A stretch of DNA of 64,000 bases from Caulobacter sp. 602-1 (GTDB taxonomy: Bacteria; Pseudomonadota; Alphaproteobacteria; Caulobacterales; Caulobacteraceae), in NCBI RefSeq assembly GCF_003931565.1, contig NZ_RRYI01000005.1:248001-312000 (forward strand), written 5' to 3'. Below the pieces are notes generated by a model. The model had not been told where the DNA came from and searched no databases. It saw only the letters and a list, made by a program, of their open reading frames with translations. Within the stretch, counting starts at the first letter, position 1. Each line of letters begins with the position of its first letter. The translations under genes and the position numbers were made by a program. Shown one piece after another: positions 35,301 through 42,971 of the stretch.

Positions 35301-35647
35301 TTCTGGTCCATAAGCCTGCTCGCTCTTGGACCGACCGCGAACAGCAGCAGGCCCGGTTTGAGCTGGCCAAGCTTACTCGCAAGTTCCGCGAAGCCGAGGC
35401 GCTCGCCGCGATCAAGGGGCGCGATCCGACCGCGCAGGCGATCTCGCTGATGGTCGGACTTGATCCTAAGACCCAACCTTTGTTCCACGCCTTCGAAGTG
35501 ACGGAAAAGGAGCGCCGGCAGGCCGATCAATTGGCCGAGCAGCTCTTTGCCGCCATGAAGGATCGCAAAAGCCCGTCGGCGATCGAATACGCCGCTGTGG
35601 CCCGCGTGCTTGAGATGCTCTCTTCGACCGTCAGTGAGGCCGCGTGA
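32315..35647 (+). CDS. sspC: large P-loop ATPase, SspC of DNA phosphorothioation
   Basis: This 1110-residue protein has an AAA-like ATPase domain at the N-terminus, with Walker A GPYGGGKS (62-69) and Walker B LLLIDELGKFLEY (about 168-180). The long remainder is alpha-helical with no enzyme motif I can name. Size, Walker A form and position between sspB and sspD fit SspC, the ATPase of the Ssp modification complex. BREX BrxC proteins have a similar look, but no BREX gene partners are here. Four-base overlaps on both sides suggest one transcript. Confidence 0.83.
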   Translation: MTRLQDVVRVERRFARSARIDADLQGTPPLVGYVMQPSVRRALETMTDGLTESGQAAFTWTGPYGGGKSCAALLVANLVAGAEEQRALAAELAGPELTEQFAQAFPESEKGWAVLALTGRRAELRQEIAEAGAVTFGWNKAEVAKASADDRNLLAKLEAESLSRDGVLLLIDELGKFLEYSVAEGGDVHLLQDLAERASRSKGRLVVVGLLHQSFEQYAGKLGKSARDEWAKVQGRYLNIPFVAQADEVAALIAQAIKSPKRPKWAATLAKATADAVAQRKAIDAETLGQVLTEAWPLHPVTSLLLGPVSRQRFAQNERSVFGFLSSAEPHGFQAHLAATDLDDVDPWFGPDQLWDYLVANFGSALAVGSDGARLSLAMEAVERAGLRGALHAKLAKSAALIEFFRNGSGLAVADDILSLCAPAATEADTEAAIAELVERAVLIRQPRLGGYALFAGSDFDLDEAITNHRDRLDAVALADLPARLQIGSVAAKRHYVETGALRTFDVVLQLGEDVSGDVQGWAQTCADRLSRGKRKATGLLVMLLPDGTSFDVDPGKAAKALSAALERKGVIAAVGAAKSVVMLREHAADLYAIDRLEAAHPQLEGDRIARRELAARRSQVADAVRRELLSAFGAASWFSNDAKMKGLDGSPLASIASFVASATFAQAPVVHSELLYRDRPSTSAMAALRALAYAMVSHGGQADLGMEGYPAERGLYLTVLKPFGLHRQTAEGAFRFCDPEDTELGDSLRPTWAVAAGAKSLRLDELFRLWAKPPYGVKRGVMPVLSLAYLLAHRASVAVYVEGVFQPQLDEIFVDRLLQDPGHIEFKRIQRSRRDAAFINALAHLLSNNEEALEAEALPVASRLFQRFKSLPAWAQRTQSLSLVARRVRDIVLKASDPEALLFTDLMDVLKDEADPAVVVHAALAESEAAFQAMLSDLRVTLAEQLGVDPETFEGLGLRSVTVSGVTADLRFDAFAMRAGAFESGEGDVEGLASLLVHKPARSWTDREQQQARFELAKLTRKFREAEALAAIKGRDPTAQAISLMVGLDPKTQPLFHAFEVTEKERRQADQLAEQLFAAMKDRKSPSAIEYAAVARVLEMLSSTVSEAA

Positions 35648-36483
35648 TGCAGGAGCGCCATATCCTCGGAATCTCTGGCGGGCGCGATAGCGCCGCCCTC
35701 GCGGTCTATATGCGCGAGACGCAGCCTGAGCTTGATCTGGAGTATTTCTTCACCGACACCGGTAAGGAGCTCGACGAGGTCTACCGGTTCCTAGATCGGC
35801 TCGAGGGGTTCCTGGGCAAGCCCATCACCCGCCTCAATCCAGATCGTGATTTCGAGTTCTGGCTGCGTGAATACAACCACTTCCTGCCGTCGCCGCGCAC
35901 GCGCTGGTGCACGCGTCAACTGAAGTTGCGTCCGCTTGAGCTGTGGCTACGCAAGGACCTGGACGACGGGGTGATCGTCAATTCCTACGTCGCGATCCGC
36001 TCGGACGAACCGCACCGCGAGGGCTATCAGTCCACTCACGAGAACATGCGCGTACATCTGCCGCTGCGTGAGGCCGGCATCGACCGGCAAGGCGTGCTCG
36101 AGATGCTCGACAGCGCTGGCGTGGGCGAACCGGAATACTATAGCTGGCGCTCGCGGTCGGGCTGCACCTTCTGTTTCTTCCAACAGAAGATCGAGTGGGT
36201 GCGGCTGTCGCGTGAACACCCTGACGCCTTTGAAGAAGCCAAGGGTTACGAAAAGACAGCTCTTAGCCACGGCTCGCCGTTCACCTGGAGCCAAGGCGAG
36301 AGCCTTGATGATCTCGCGCAGCCTAAGCGTGTGGCGGAAATCGAACAGGAATACGAAGCGCGCCGCGCTCGGCTTCTGGCCCGTCGCCCCGTCAATCCGC
36401 TCGCGGGCGACCTAGCCCCGAGCATTGACGAGCTTTATGGTATTGATGAAGCTGCGGCTGGCTGCGTGATTTGCCACAAATAA
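35647..36483 (+). CDS. sspD: PAPS-reductase-like ATP pyrophosphatase, SspD
   Basis: This 278-residue protein activates the sulfur-transfer step, as DndC does in the Dnd system. The PP-loop ISGGRDSAAL (SGGRDS at 10-15) binds ATP. Then come YFFTDTGKELDEVY and RWCTRQLKLRPLE, both usual in PAPS reductase and DndC proteins. Cys pairs at 173/176 (SGCTFCFFQQK) and at 273/276 (CVICHK) could bind an iron-sulfur cluster as in DndC. ATG at 35647 is chosen over GTG at 35644; it overlaps the sspC stop. It ends the modification block; the next gene is 81 bases on. Confidence 0.88.
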   Translation: MQERHILGISGGRDSAALAVYMRETQPELDLEYFFTDTGKELDEVYRFLDRLEGFLGKPITRLNPDRDFEFWLREYNHFLPSPRTRWCTRQLKLRPLELWLRKDLDDGVIVNSYVAIRSDEPHREGYQSTHENMRVHLPLREAGIDRQGVLEMLDSAGVGEPEYYSWRSRSGCTFCFFQQKIEWVRLSREHPDAFEEAKGYEKTALSHGSPFTWSQGESLDDLAQPKRVAEIEQEYEARRARLLARRPVNPLAGDLAPSIDELYGIDEAAAGCVICHK

Positions 36484-36564
36484 CCGTGTTGCGGCCAGCC
36501 GCGAACCGCCTATAGCTAAGCTCAAGGCGCCACGGTGGGTTGAGCGCGCAGCAGCGGGGGAAGG

Positions 36565-38181
36565 GTGTCCAAGCGTCTGATCGAGACTTTGGCCCGCGCC
36601 GGCGTTGAGCCCCTCTATGGCTTAGCGGGCAAGAGCGCGGTTGATCTCCTCGAGCGGCTTGAGGTCAAGGCGCTCAACGCCCACACCTTGGCGACCATCG
36701 TTGTTGAACGTCTAGGCGCAAGCGCCGCCCTTGGAGCGCGCGATGTTCGTGCTTTGACGCTAGACTCGTTGAAGGGCGAGGAGGCCGAGCAACTTCGCGA
36801 AATCCTTGGCCTGCCAGCCATGGATCCGTTTGAGGCGCTCTCACGCGTTGATTTCGATCGCTCCCAAGGTCAGCTCGCGACGCTGCATGCCTTTTTCGGC
36901 GTGGCCTTCGAGGTCGACGACGCAGAGGAGAAAATCCCTCTAGCGACGGTGACCTCGCCCTACACGCTGTTTGCTCACCAGCGGCGGGCCTCGCTCGCGG
37001 TCCGAGAAAAGCTAAAGCCGCGTAATGCGCGCGTGCTGCTCCACATGCCAACCGGCGCTGGCAAGACCCGCACGGCGATGACCACGATCGTGGACCTTCT
37101 TCGCGAACTGCCGGATGGACAGGTGGTGGTTTGGCTCGCTCATTCTGAGGAGCTTTGCGATCAGGCCTTTGACGAAGCCGTCAAGGCTTGGACGGCTTTG
37201 GGGCCGCGTCCGTTCACGGTCTATCGCCACTATGGCGACCATCGGATCGGGCGGTTTGAAACGGTCAAGGACGGGTTTATCGTCGCAAGCCTGCAGCTGC
37301 TCTACAAAGATAGCCTGGCGCGGCAGGGGGAAATTCTTGATCTTGCCGGCCGGGTGAAACTCATCGTCATGGATGAGGCTCATCAGGCCACCGCGCCGAC
37401 CTATTCGCACCTGATCAACCTGCTTCAACGTCGGCCCGCCACGGGCGTCCTTGGCCTTTCGGCTACGCCTGGACGCTCGTTGAAGGACGTTGGCGCGGAT
37501 CTCAAGCTGGCAGCGTTTTTCAACCGCCAGAAGGTGAAGTTGGAAATCGACGGCTATAGCAATCCGGTCGAGTATCTGACGGCGGAAGGTTATTTGGCCA
37601 AAACCGAGTTCATTCGACTTCCTTTCGAGCCCAAGGGCGATGTGACCCTTACCGACGTTGAAGCCGCTCGCATCGGCGAGGGGTTTGATCTTCCGCTGCG
37701 CGTCATCGAGCAGCTCGCCGCGGACGACGCTCGCAATCTGCTTATCCTCCAGGCCGTCGAGGCCGAGGTCGCAAACGGGGGCAAGATCATCCTTTTTGCG
37801 ATGTCGGTGGAGCACGCCAGTCTGCTGGCCAGTGTGTTGCGCCTTCGCGGTGTCGCCGCCGCGGCGGTGACCTCCAGCACGCCGAAGGAACGGCGTCGGC
37901 AGGTTATTCAGCGCTATCGTGAGACCGACGAGATCGACGTTCTGTGTAACTACGGTGTGCTCACGACCGGATTTGACGCCCCTAAGACCAATGTTGCCTT
38001 CATCGCAAGACCGACAACTTCGGTCTCGCTTTACAGTCAAATGATCGGTCGGGCCGCTCGCGGCAAACGCGCCGGTGGTAACGACACCTGCCGGGTTCTT
38101 ACGGTCGTCGATCAAGCGCCAGGTTTTAGAAGTCTCGCTGATGGGTTCGCGTTCTGGGATGATATTTGGGAGGGGGAGTAA
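36565..38181 (+). CDS. superfamily 2 DEAD/DEAH helicase, SspF-like effector
   Basis: This 538-residue helicase has a helical N-terminal domain (1-130), then the SF2 core: Walker A HMPTGAGKTRT (PTGAGKT at 162-168), DEAH in LIVMDEAHQA (270-273), SATPGRS, and motif VI QMIGRAARGKRAGG. It starts with GTG. The gene follows the sspABCD block and begins a second module with a GHKL ATPase and a PLD nuclease. The SspFGH restriction module of V. anguillarum pairs with SspABCD in the same way; I match this gene to it by context and do not know the exact letter. Confidence 0.8.
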   Translation: MSKRLIETLARAGVEPLYGLAGKSAVDLLERLEVKALNAHTLATIVVERLGASAALGARDVRALTLDSLKGEEAEQLREILGLPAMDPFEALSRVDFDRSQGQLATLHAFFGVAFEVDDAEEKIPLATVTSPYTLFAHQRRASLAVREKLKPRNARVLLHMPTGAGKTRTAMTTIVDLLRELPDGQVVVWLAHSEELCDQAFDEAVKAWTALGPRPFTVYRHYGDHRIGRFETVKDGFIVASLQLLYKDSLARQGEILDLAGRVKLIVMDEAHQATAPTYSHLINLLQRRPATGVLGLSATPGRSLKDVGADLKLAAFFNRQKVKLEIDGYSNPVEYLTAEGYLAKTEFIRLPFEPKGDVTLTDVEAARIGEGFDLPLRVIEQLAADDARNLLILQAVEAEVANGGKIILFAMSVEHASLLASVLRLRGVAAAAVTSSTPKERRRQVIQRYRETDEIDVLCNYGVLTTGFDAPKTNVAFIARPTTSVSLYSQMIGRAARGKRAGGNDTCRVLTVVDQAPGFRSLADGFAFWDDIWEGE

Positions 38182-38185
38182 GAGG

Positions 38186-39976
38186 TTGAGCTTCGCGATT
38201 ATTCCGCAAAAGCTGTCCATCAAGGCGATGCGCAGCTCGGGCTACAAGGACAGCGCCTACGCCATTGCCGAGCTCATCGATAACTCGATCCAGGCCGGCG
38301 AAAAGCTTTCACGGCCGGTCTCCGTTGAGGTCATCTGCGTCGACAAAGCAGGCTATGACAGCCCCGGAGGCCGGCGCCGGCTAGACCGTTTGGCCGTCTA
38401 TGACAACGCCTGTGGCATGGACAAGGAAACGCTACGCCGGGCGCTGCAGTTTGGCGTTGGCAACCACCTTGAGGAAGACGACCAAAAGGGCATTGGGAAG
38501 TTCGGGATGGGCTTGCCCAACTCTTCGATTTCCCAGGCGCGTCGCGTGGACGTCTATACCTGGCGTGACGGAGAGACCTGGCACAGCTATCTCGACGTTG
38601 ACGATATACAGGAAGGCCGCTTGGTCGACGTGCCTGAGCCGCAGGCGTCGGTGCTGCCTCCTGAATGGCTGTGTCTGATCAGCGGTGATCAGGGCGAGAG
38701 CGGCACCCTTGTTATCTGGACGCAGCTGGACTTGATGAAGTGGAAGCAGAGCACGGCTCTGCTTCGCAACGCTGAATTGATGATTGGACGTATCTACCGC
38801 TACTTCATCAATACAAAAAAAGCGACCATTCGCCTGGCCGCGTATGAAGAGATCAGCGGCGGGCGCTTCAACAGCGTCAGCGACGACTTCGTTCGGCCGA
38901 ACGATCCGCTGATGTTGATGACGGGCACGAGCGCGCCAGCGCCCTACGATGATACGCCCGCGTTCGAGCCCTTCGGAGAGCCCCAAGAGCTTGAGGTCGG
39001 ATATGGCGGCCAAAGCCACATCGTCACGATCGCCGCTTCGATCTGTAAGGTGGAGACCCGGAAAAGGGGCGGTAGCTCGAGCATTGGCTCGTTCGCGAAG
39101 AAAAATCAGGGCGTGTCCGTCGTGCGCGCCGATCGCGAGCTTGAGCTCAATCGCTCCTTTGAGAACTCCTACGATCCGCGCGAACGTTGGTGGGGCGTGG
39201 AGGTGGCCTTCACGCCGGCGCTCGATGAGGTGTTTGGCGTTTCGAACAACAAGCAATCCGCGACGGGCTTCCATCGTCTAGACATCGACGATGACGCCGC
39301 AGCCCACGGTATGAGCCTTGCCGACTATCAAGAACAGCTCAGGCTCGACAATGATCCTCGTCTGCCGATGTACGAGATCAGCAAGGCGATCGATAAGCTG
39401 CTTGAGACTATGCGCGACCAGATCGCGCGGATGCGCGAGGGCGAGCGGATCGAGAGGGCCGCGCAAGGCGAGGACGGCTCTACCGCCGAAGATATCGCCA
39501 CGCGCGCTCTGCGCCGTCGGCAGGAGAAGCTCGGCGCCACCGGCGCCAGCGACAAGGACGAGAACAAGCCCGATGACGAGCGCGCCGATGTTTTGACCGG
39601 CGAGATCGAGCAAGAGGGCCTCGATCCAGCCAAAGCGCGCGAAATCGCGGTTAGCTACGTCAAACGGAAGATCAAATTCCTCTTCCGCCATGCTGACTTC
39701 CCAGGCTTTGCCGTCTTTGACGTCACGTCAAAGGCCGGCGTGATCATTATCACGATCAATACCAAGCACCCCGCCCATGCTCACCTCTTTGAGCTTCTGC
39801 GCGAGGGCGAGGCCGACACCCCTGAGAGCCCGGCGCTGCAAGGGCTGAAGCTTCTCCTCACCGCTTGGGCGCGGATGGAAGATGAGGCCTCTGGCGAACG
39901 CAAGATCGAGCTTGAGGATATCCGCGGCGAATGGGGGCGGATCGCGCGGGACTTCTTGCGCGAAGCCGACGAGTAG
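38186..39976 (+). CDS. GHKL (Hsp90-like) ATPase, defence-associated
   Basis: This 596-residue protein has a GHKL ATP-binding domain: AIAELIDNSIQAG gives Glu29, Asp32 and Asn33; VYDNACGMD is the second motif, and GIGKFGMGLPNSS the third. A second domain follows (WWGVEVAFTPALDEVFGV), then a charged linker (about 460-510) and a C-terminal region with VIIITINTKHPAHAHLFELL. It resembles MORC-like ATPases and the protein at 56825. Start: TTG at 38186 with agggggag 7 bases upstream; ATG at 38159 would overlap the helicase. It is the middle gene of the effector trio. Confidence 0.8.
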   Translation: MSFAIIPQKLSIKAMRSSGYKDSAYAIAELIDNSIQAGEKLSRPVSVEVICVDKAGYDSPGGRRRLDRLAVYDNACGMDKETLRRALQFGVGNHLEEDDQKGIGKFGMGLPNSSISQARRVDVYTWRDGETWHSYLDVDDIQEGRLVDVPEPQASVLPPEWLCLISGDQGESGTLVIWTQLDLMKWKQSTALLRNAELMIGRIYRYFINTKKATIRLAAYEEISGGRFNSVSDDFVRPNDPLMLMTGTSAPAPYDDTPAFEPFGEPQELEVGYGGQSHIVTIAASICKVETRKRGGSSSIGSFAKKNQGVSVVRADRELELNRSFENSYDPRERWWGVEVAFTPALDEVFGVSNNKQSATGFHRLDIDDDAAAHGMSLADYQEQLRLDNDPRLPMYEISKAIDKLLETMRDQIARMREGERIERAAQGEDGSTAEDIATRALRRRQEKLGATGASDKDENKPDDERADVLTGEIEQEGLDPAKAREIAVSYVKRKIKFLFRHADFPGFAVFDVTSKAGVIIITINTKHPAHAHLFELLREGEADTPESPALQGLKLLLTAWARMEDEASGERKIELEDIRGEWGRIARDFLREADE

Positions 39977-39985
39977 CGCTCGTCC

Positions 39986-40927
39986 GTGTTCTGGCATGAC
40001 CTTGATCAACGGCTCTGTGAGCACCTTTCGACAGCGAAGCGCGAAGTGGTGCTTGTGGCGCCGTTCATCAAGGCGACGGCCTTCCAGCGCTTGCTCGACG
40101 CCGTCCGCCCCGGGGTTAGGGTGCGCACCTTCACGCGCTGGCGTGTCGATGAGGTGGCCGTAGGTGTCAGCGACCTTGCGGTGCTGGATTTCGTTGAGGC
40201 CCACGCCGGCGCGGAGCTTCATCTCTGCGATGAACTTCACGCCAAGGTCTTCCTTGTCGACGGCGCGGCGGCTTTGCTCGGATCTGCCAACATCACCGCC
40301 GCAGCGCTCGGCCTCTCGGCAAAGCCAAATTTCGAAGTTTTGCAGGCGACCAGGGTCGCGCCCGGCACGGCGCGGCTCTTTCTTGCCGAACTCGAGGGGC
40401 GAAGTCGGCTAGCGACAAGAGCGGAGGCAGAGACCCTGCGCGCCGAGGCGGAGGCTCTCGGCGCAAGGTTGCCACGGGAGGCGGTGACACCGCCTGATGC
40501 TCAGGGCGAGGGCGGCGCGATCCAGAAACAATCCTGGTTCCCGTCGTTCCGATCACCAGATCGGCTTTATGCCTTGGCGGTCGATGACGATTGGATGCTG
40601 AAGGCGGCTTCTGGTGAACCAGCCCTACAGGATCTCGTCGCGCTAACGCCGCCGCTTGAGGCCGGGGAGGCGGCATTCGACGCCCATGTTCGGGCCGTGT
40701 TGCTGGCGTCGCCGCTTGTCGCGTCGCTCGAAGCTTTCCTTGTCGCGCCACAGCGTTTTGGCGCCCTGACCGATTGGCTGCGAACCATCCTACCAGAGGC
40801 CAGCCACGAGGGGCGTCAGTCGGCCGGGCAAACGCTCATTCGCTGGCTTACATACTTCTCACCCGATCGGTTCGAGGTTGACGTTCCTGGCACCTATTCG
40901 GAAGTGCTGAGGCTACGCAGGTCGTAG
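39986..40927 (+). CDS. phospholipase D-like nuclease, defence-associated
   Basis: This 313-residue protein has one PLD catalytic motif, LHAKVFLVDGAAALLGSANI (His85, Lys87, Asp92, Ser100, Asn102), and a likely partner strand VVLVAPFIKA. With one motif it would act as a dimer, as the PLD nucleases do. The C-terminal half is helical with no known motif. It starts with GTG, 9 bases after the GHKL gene, so the trio is one operon. In context it is the probable DNA-cutting part of the restriction module. Confidence 0.8.
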   Translation: MFWHDLDQRLCEHLSTAKREVVLVAPFIKATAFQRLLDAVRPGVRVRTFTRWRVDEVAVGVSDLAVLDFVEAHAGAELHLCDELHAKVFLVDGAAALLGSANITAAALGLSAKPNFEVLQATRVAPGTARLFLAELEGRSRLATRAEAETLRAEAEALGARLPREAVTPPDAQGEGGAIQKQSWFPSFRSPDRLYALAVDDDWMLKAASGEPALQDLVALTPPLEAGEAAFDAHVRAVLLASPLVASLEAFLVAPQRFGALTDWLRTILPEASHEGRQSAGQTLIRWLTYFSPDRFEVDVPGTYSEVLRLRRS

Positions 40928-41262
40928 GGGGCCTGTTGTTCTGGCGCCGAAGCTGTTGGTCAGCTGAGAGGCTCAGTAGCGGCCGCAAACAAGTCCAATC
41001 GCTGTTGGGAACACCTACGGCGGCTTGCGACCCAGATCTATCGCACGGCGTTACGCTTCCCCCTATACACTGCTTCGCGCGAAGACTGGGCCGTCCAATC
41101 ACGCGGCCGGTCGTGGCGATACCTCAGCCGTTGTGCATGATTGACCGACGTCCAGGTTCTGGAGGCGGCAATTGGCGCGAAGCCGCCGACCGCCTGCCTC
41201 TCTACGCCAGTGTACGATCGGACGATTTGGCTGTTGAGATCGGCCTGAACGCAGTCCTTTTA
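40928..41262. other. intergenic region between the Ssp cassette and the trb operon
   Basis: About 335 bases without a supported gene. It should contain the trb promoter. Just after it an inverted repeat covers the trbB ribosome site. Confidence 0.4.
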
Positions 41263-41289
41263 GTCGTCTCCGTAAGCAGCGGAGACGAC
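41263..41289 (+). promoter_or_regulatory. perfect 10-bp inverted repeat over the trbB Shine-Dalgarno
   Basis: GTCGTCTCCG at 41263-41272 and CGGAGACGAC at 41280-41289 pair exactly around a 7-nt loop (taagcag). The GGAG that would serve as ribosome site (41281-41284) lies in the second arm and the GTG of trbB comes one base after the repeat. As RNA it would hide the ribosome site; as DNA it could be an operator. Confidence 0.7.
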
Positions 41290-41290
41290 C

Positions 41291-42244
41291 GTGGACCCCT
41301 CCCAGCCTGATGTCGAACTCTCGCGCAGCCGCAAGATGCTGCGCACCGCCCTGGGGCCCTTGTTGCTGGCGCGGCTCGAGGATCCCGGCGTCGCCGAGGT
41401 GATGCTCAATCCCGACGGCCGGGTCTGGGTCGACCGCTTCGCGGGCGGCCTGGTGGACGCGGGGCTGGTGCTGTCGGCTGCAGATGGCGAGCGGATCCTG
41501 CGCCTCGTCGCCCACCATGTCGGCGCCGAGATCCATGCCGGGCGGCCGCGCCTGTCGGCCGAGTTGCCGGGCACGGGCGAGCGGATGGAGGGCCTGATGC
41601 CGCCGCTGGCGGCGGGGCCGACCTTCGCCCTCCGCAAGCCCGCCAGCCGCGTGTTTCCCCTGGCGGACTATGTCGCTGGCGGCGTGATGAGCGCGGGGGA
41701 GGCCGACCGGCTGGCCGCGGCGGTGCGCGACCGGATGAATATCCTGGTGGTGGGGCCGACCTCGAGCGGCAAGACCACCCTGGTCAACGCCCTATTGGCC
41801 GAGATCGCCGCCGGCGGGGACCGGGTGGTGATGATCGAGGACGTGGGTGAGCTGCAGTGCGCGGCCCGGAACCTCGTGTCCCTGAAAACCGGGGAGGGCG
41901 TAGCGACCCTGGGCGAGCTGGTGCGCTCGTCCCTGCGTCTTCGCCCCGACCGCATCATTATCGGCGAGGTGCGCGGCCCCGAGGCCCTGGACCTGATCAA
42001 GGCCTGGGGCACGGGTCATCCCGGGGGCGTCGGCACCCTGCACGCGGGCTCGGCCCTGGGTGCGCTCCTGCGCCTGGAGCAGCTGATCCAGGAAGCCGTG
42101 GTCACCGTGCCGCGCGCCCTGATCGCCGAGACCATCGACATCGTCGCCGTCCTCTCCGGACGCGGTCGACAGCGAAGGCTGACCGACCTTTCGCGCCTCT
42201 CGGGCCTGGGCCCTGACGGGGCCTACCAGCTCAGTCCGCTCTGA
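41291..42244 (+). CDS. trbB: TrbB, VirB11-type secretion ATPase
   Basis: This 317-residue ATPase drives assembly of the type IV secretion channel and works as a hexamer on the inner face of the membrane. Walker A is GPTSSGKT (155-162); [16 protein letters not shown] and [14 protein letters not shown] are the usual VirB11 motifs. The GTG start is preceded by GGAG inside an inverted repeat. It leads the trb operon. Confidence 0.95.
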   Translation: MDPSQPDVELSRSRKMLRTALGPLLLARLEDPGVAEVMLNPDGRVWVDRFAGGLVDAGLVLSAADGERILRLVAHHVGAEIHAGRPRLSAELPGTGERMEGLMPPLAAGPTFALRKPASRVFPLADYVAGGVMSAGEADRLAAAVRDRMNILVVGPTSSGKTTLVNALLAEIAAGGDRVVMIEDVGELQCAARNLVSLKTGEGVATLGELVRSSLRLRPDRIIIGEVRGPEALDLIKAWGTGHPGGVGTLHAGSALGALLRLEQLIQEAVVTVPRALIAETIDIVAVLSGRGRQRRLTDLSRLSGLGPDGAYQLSPL

Positions 42245-42291
42245 GCCTCTAACCCCCAACATCCCCCTGAAAACTTGAAGGAGACGGTCTC

Positions 42292-42711
42292 GTGTTCACG
42301 AGCCTTGCCCTGCCGCGCGCCCATGGGCCGCGGCCATCGACCCTGCGCGCCTGGATGTTCGGCCGCGACCTGGCGCGAGACCTGCGCCGCCTGCTGTCGC
42401 GGGCTGCGCTGCGTGGCGTTGGGGCTGGCCTGACCGGCGCGGCGCTGCTGTGCGCGGCTCAGGCCCACGCGGCCGGCTCGTCCATGCCCTGGGAAGAACC
42501 GCTGCAGCGGATCCTGGAGTCGATCGAAGGCCCGGTCGCCAAGATCATCGCGGTGATCATCATCATCGTCACGGGCCTGTCCCTGGCGTTCGGCGACAGC
42601 TCCGGCGGCGCGCGCAAACTGATCCAGATCGTCTTTGGCCTGTCGATCGCCTTCGCCGCCTCCAGCTTCTTCCTGTCGTTCTTCTCGTTCGGCGGCGGAG
42701 CGCTGGTCTGA
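42292..42711 (+). CDS. trbC: TrbC, conjugative pilin precursor (VirB2-like)
   Basis: This 139-residue protein has a long basic leader with signal sequence (GLTGAALLCAAQAHAAG) and two membrane segments (AKIIAVIIIIVTGLSLAF and LIQIVFGLSIAFAASSFFL), the pattern of cyclic pilins of the TrbC family; TraF would process it. aaggag lies before the GTG. Its stop overlaps trbD. Confidence 0.92.
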   Translation: MFTSLALPRAHGPRPSTLRAWMFGRDLARDLRRLLSRAALRGVGAGLTGAALLCAAQAHAAGSSMPWEEPLQRILESIEGPVAKIIAVIIIIVTGLSLAFGDSSGGARKLIQIVFGLSIAFAASSFFLSFFSFGGGALV

Positions 42712-42968
42712 TGGCCGCCTCGGGGTACGCCGCGCCCGTTCACCGGGCCCTCACCGAGACCATGCTGCTGGCCGGTGCGCCGCGCGGGATCGCCCTGGTC
42801 AACGGCACCTTGGCCGCGGCCTTGGGGTTGGGCTTGCGGCTGTGGCTGGTCGGGATCGCCGTCTGGCTGGTCGGCCACGGCCTGGCGGTCTGGGCCGCGC
42901 GGCGTGACCCGCAGATCTTCGATGTCGGCCGCCGACATGTGCGCCTGCCGGCCCGGCTGGAGGTCTAA
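42711..42968 (+). CDS. trbD: TrbD, VirB3-like channel protein
   Basis: This 85-residue protein has VHRALTETMLLAGAPRGIAL then two membrane segments, and QIFDVGRRHVRLP near its end, all typical of TrbD/VirB3. Its start overlaps trbC (TGATG), and trbE starts three bases after it. Confidence 0.92.
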   Translation: MAASGYAAPVHRALTETMLLAGAPRGIALVNGTLAAALGLGLRLWLVGIAVWLVGHGLAVWAARRDPQIFDVGRRHVRLPARLEV

Positions 42969-42971
42969 GCG

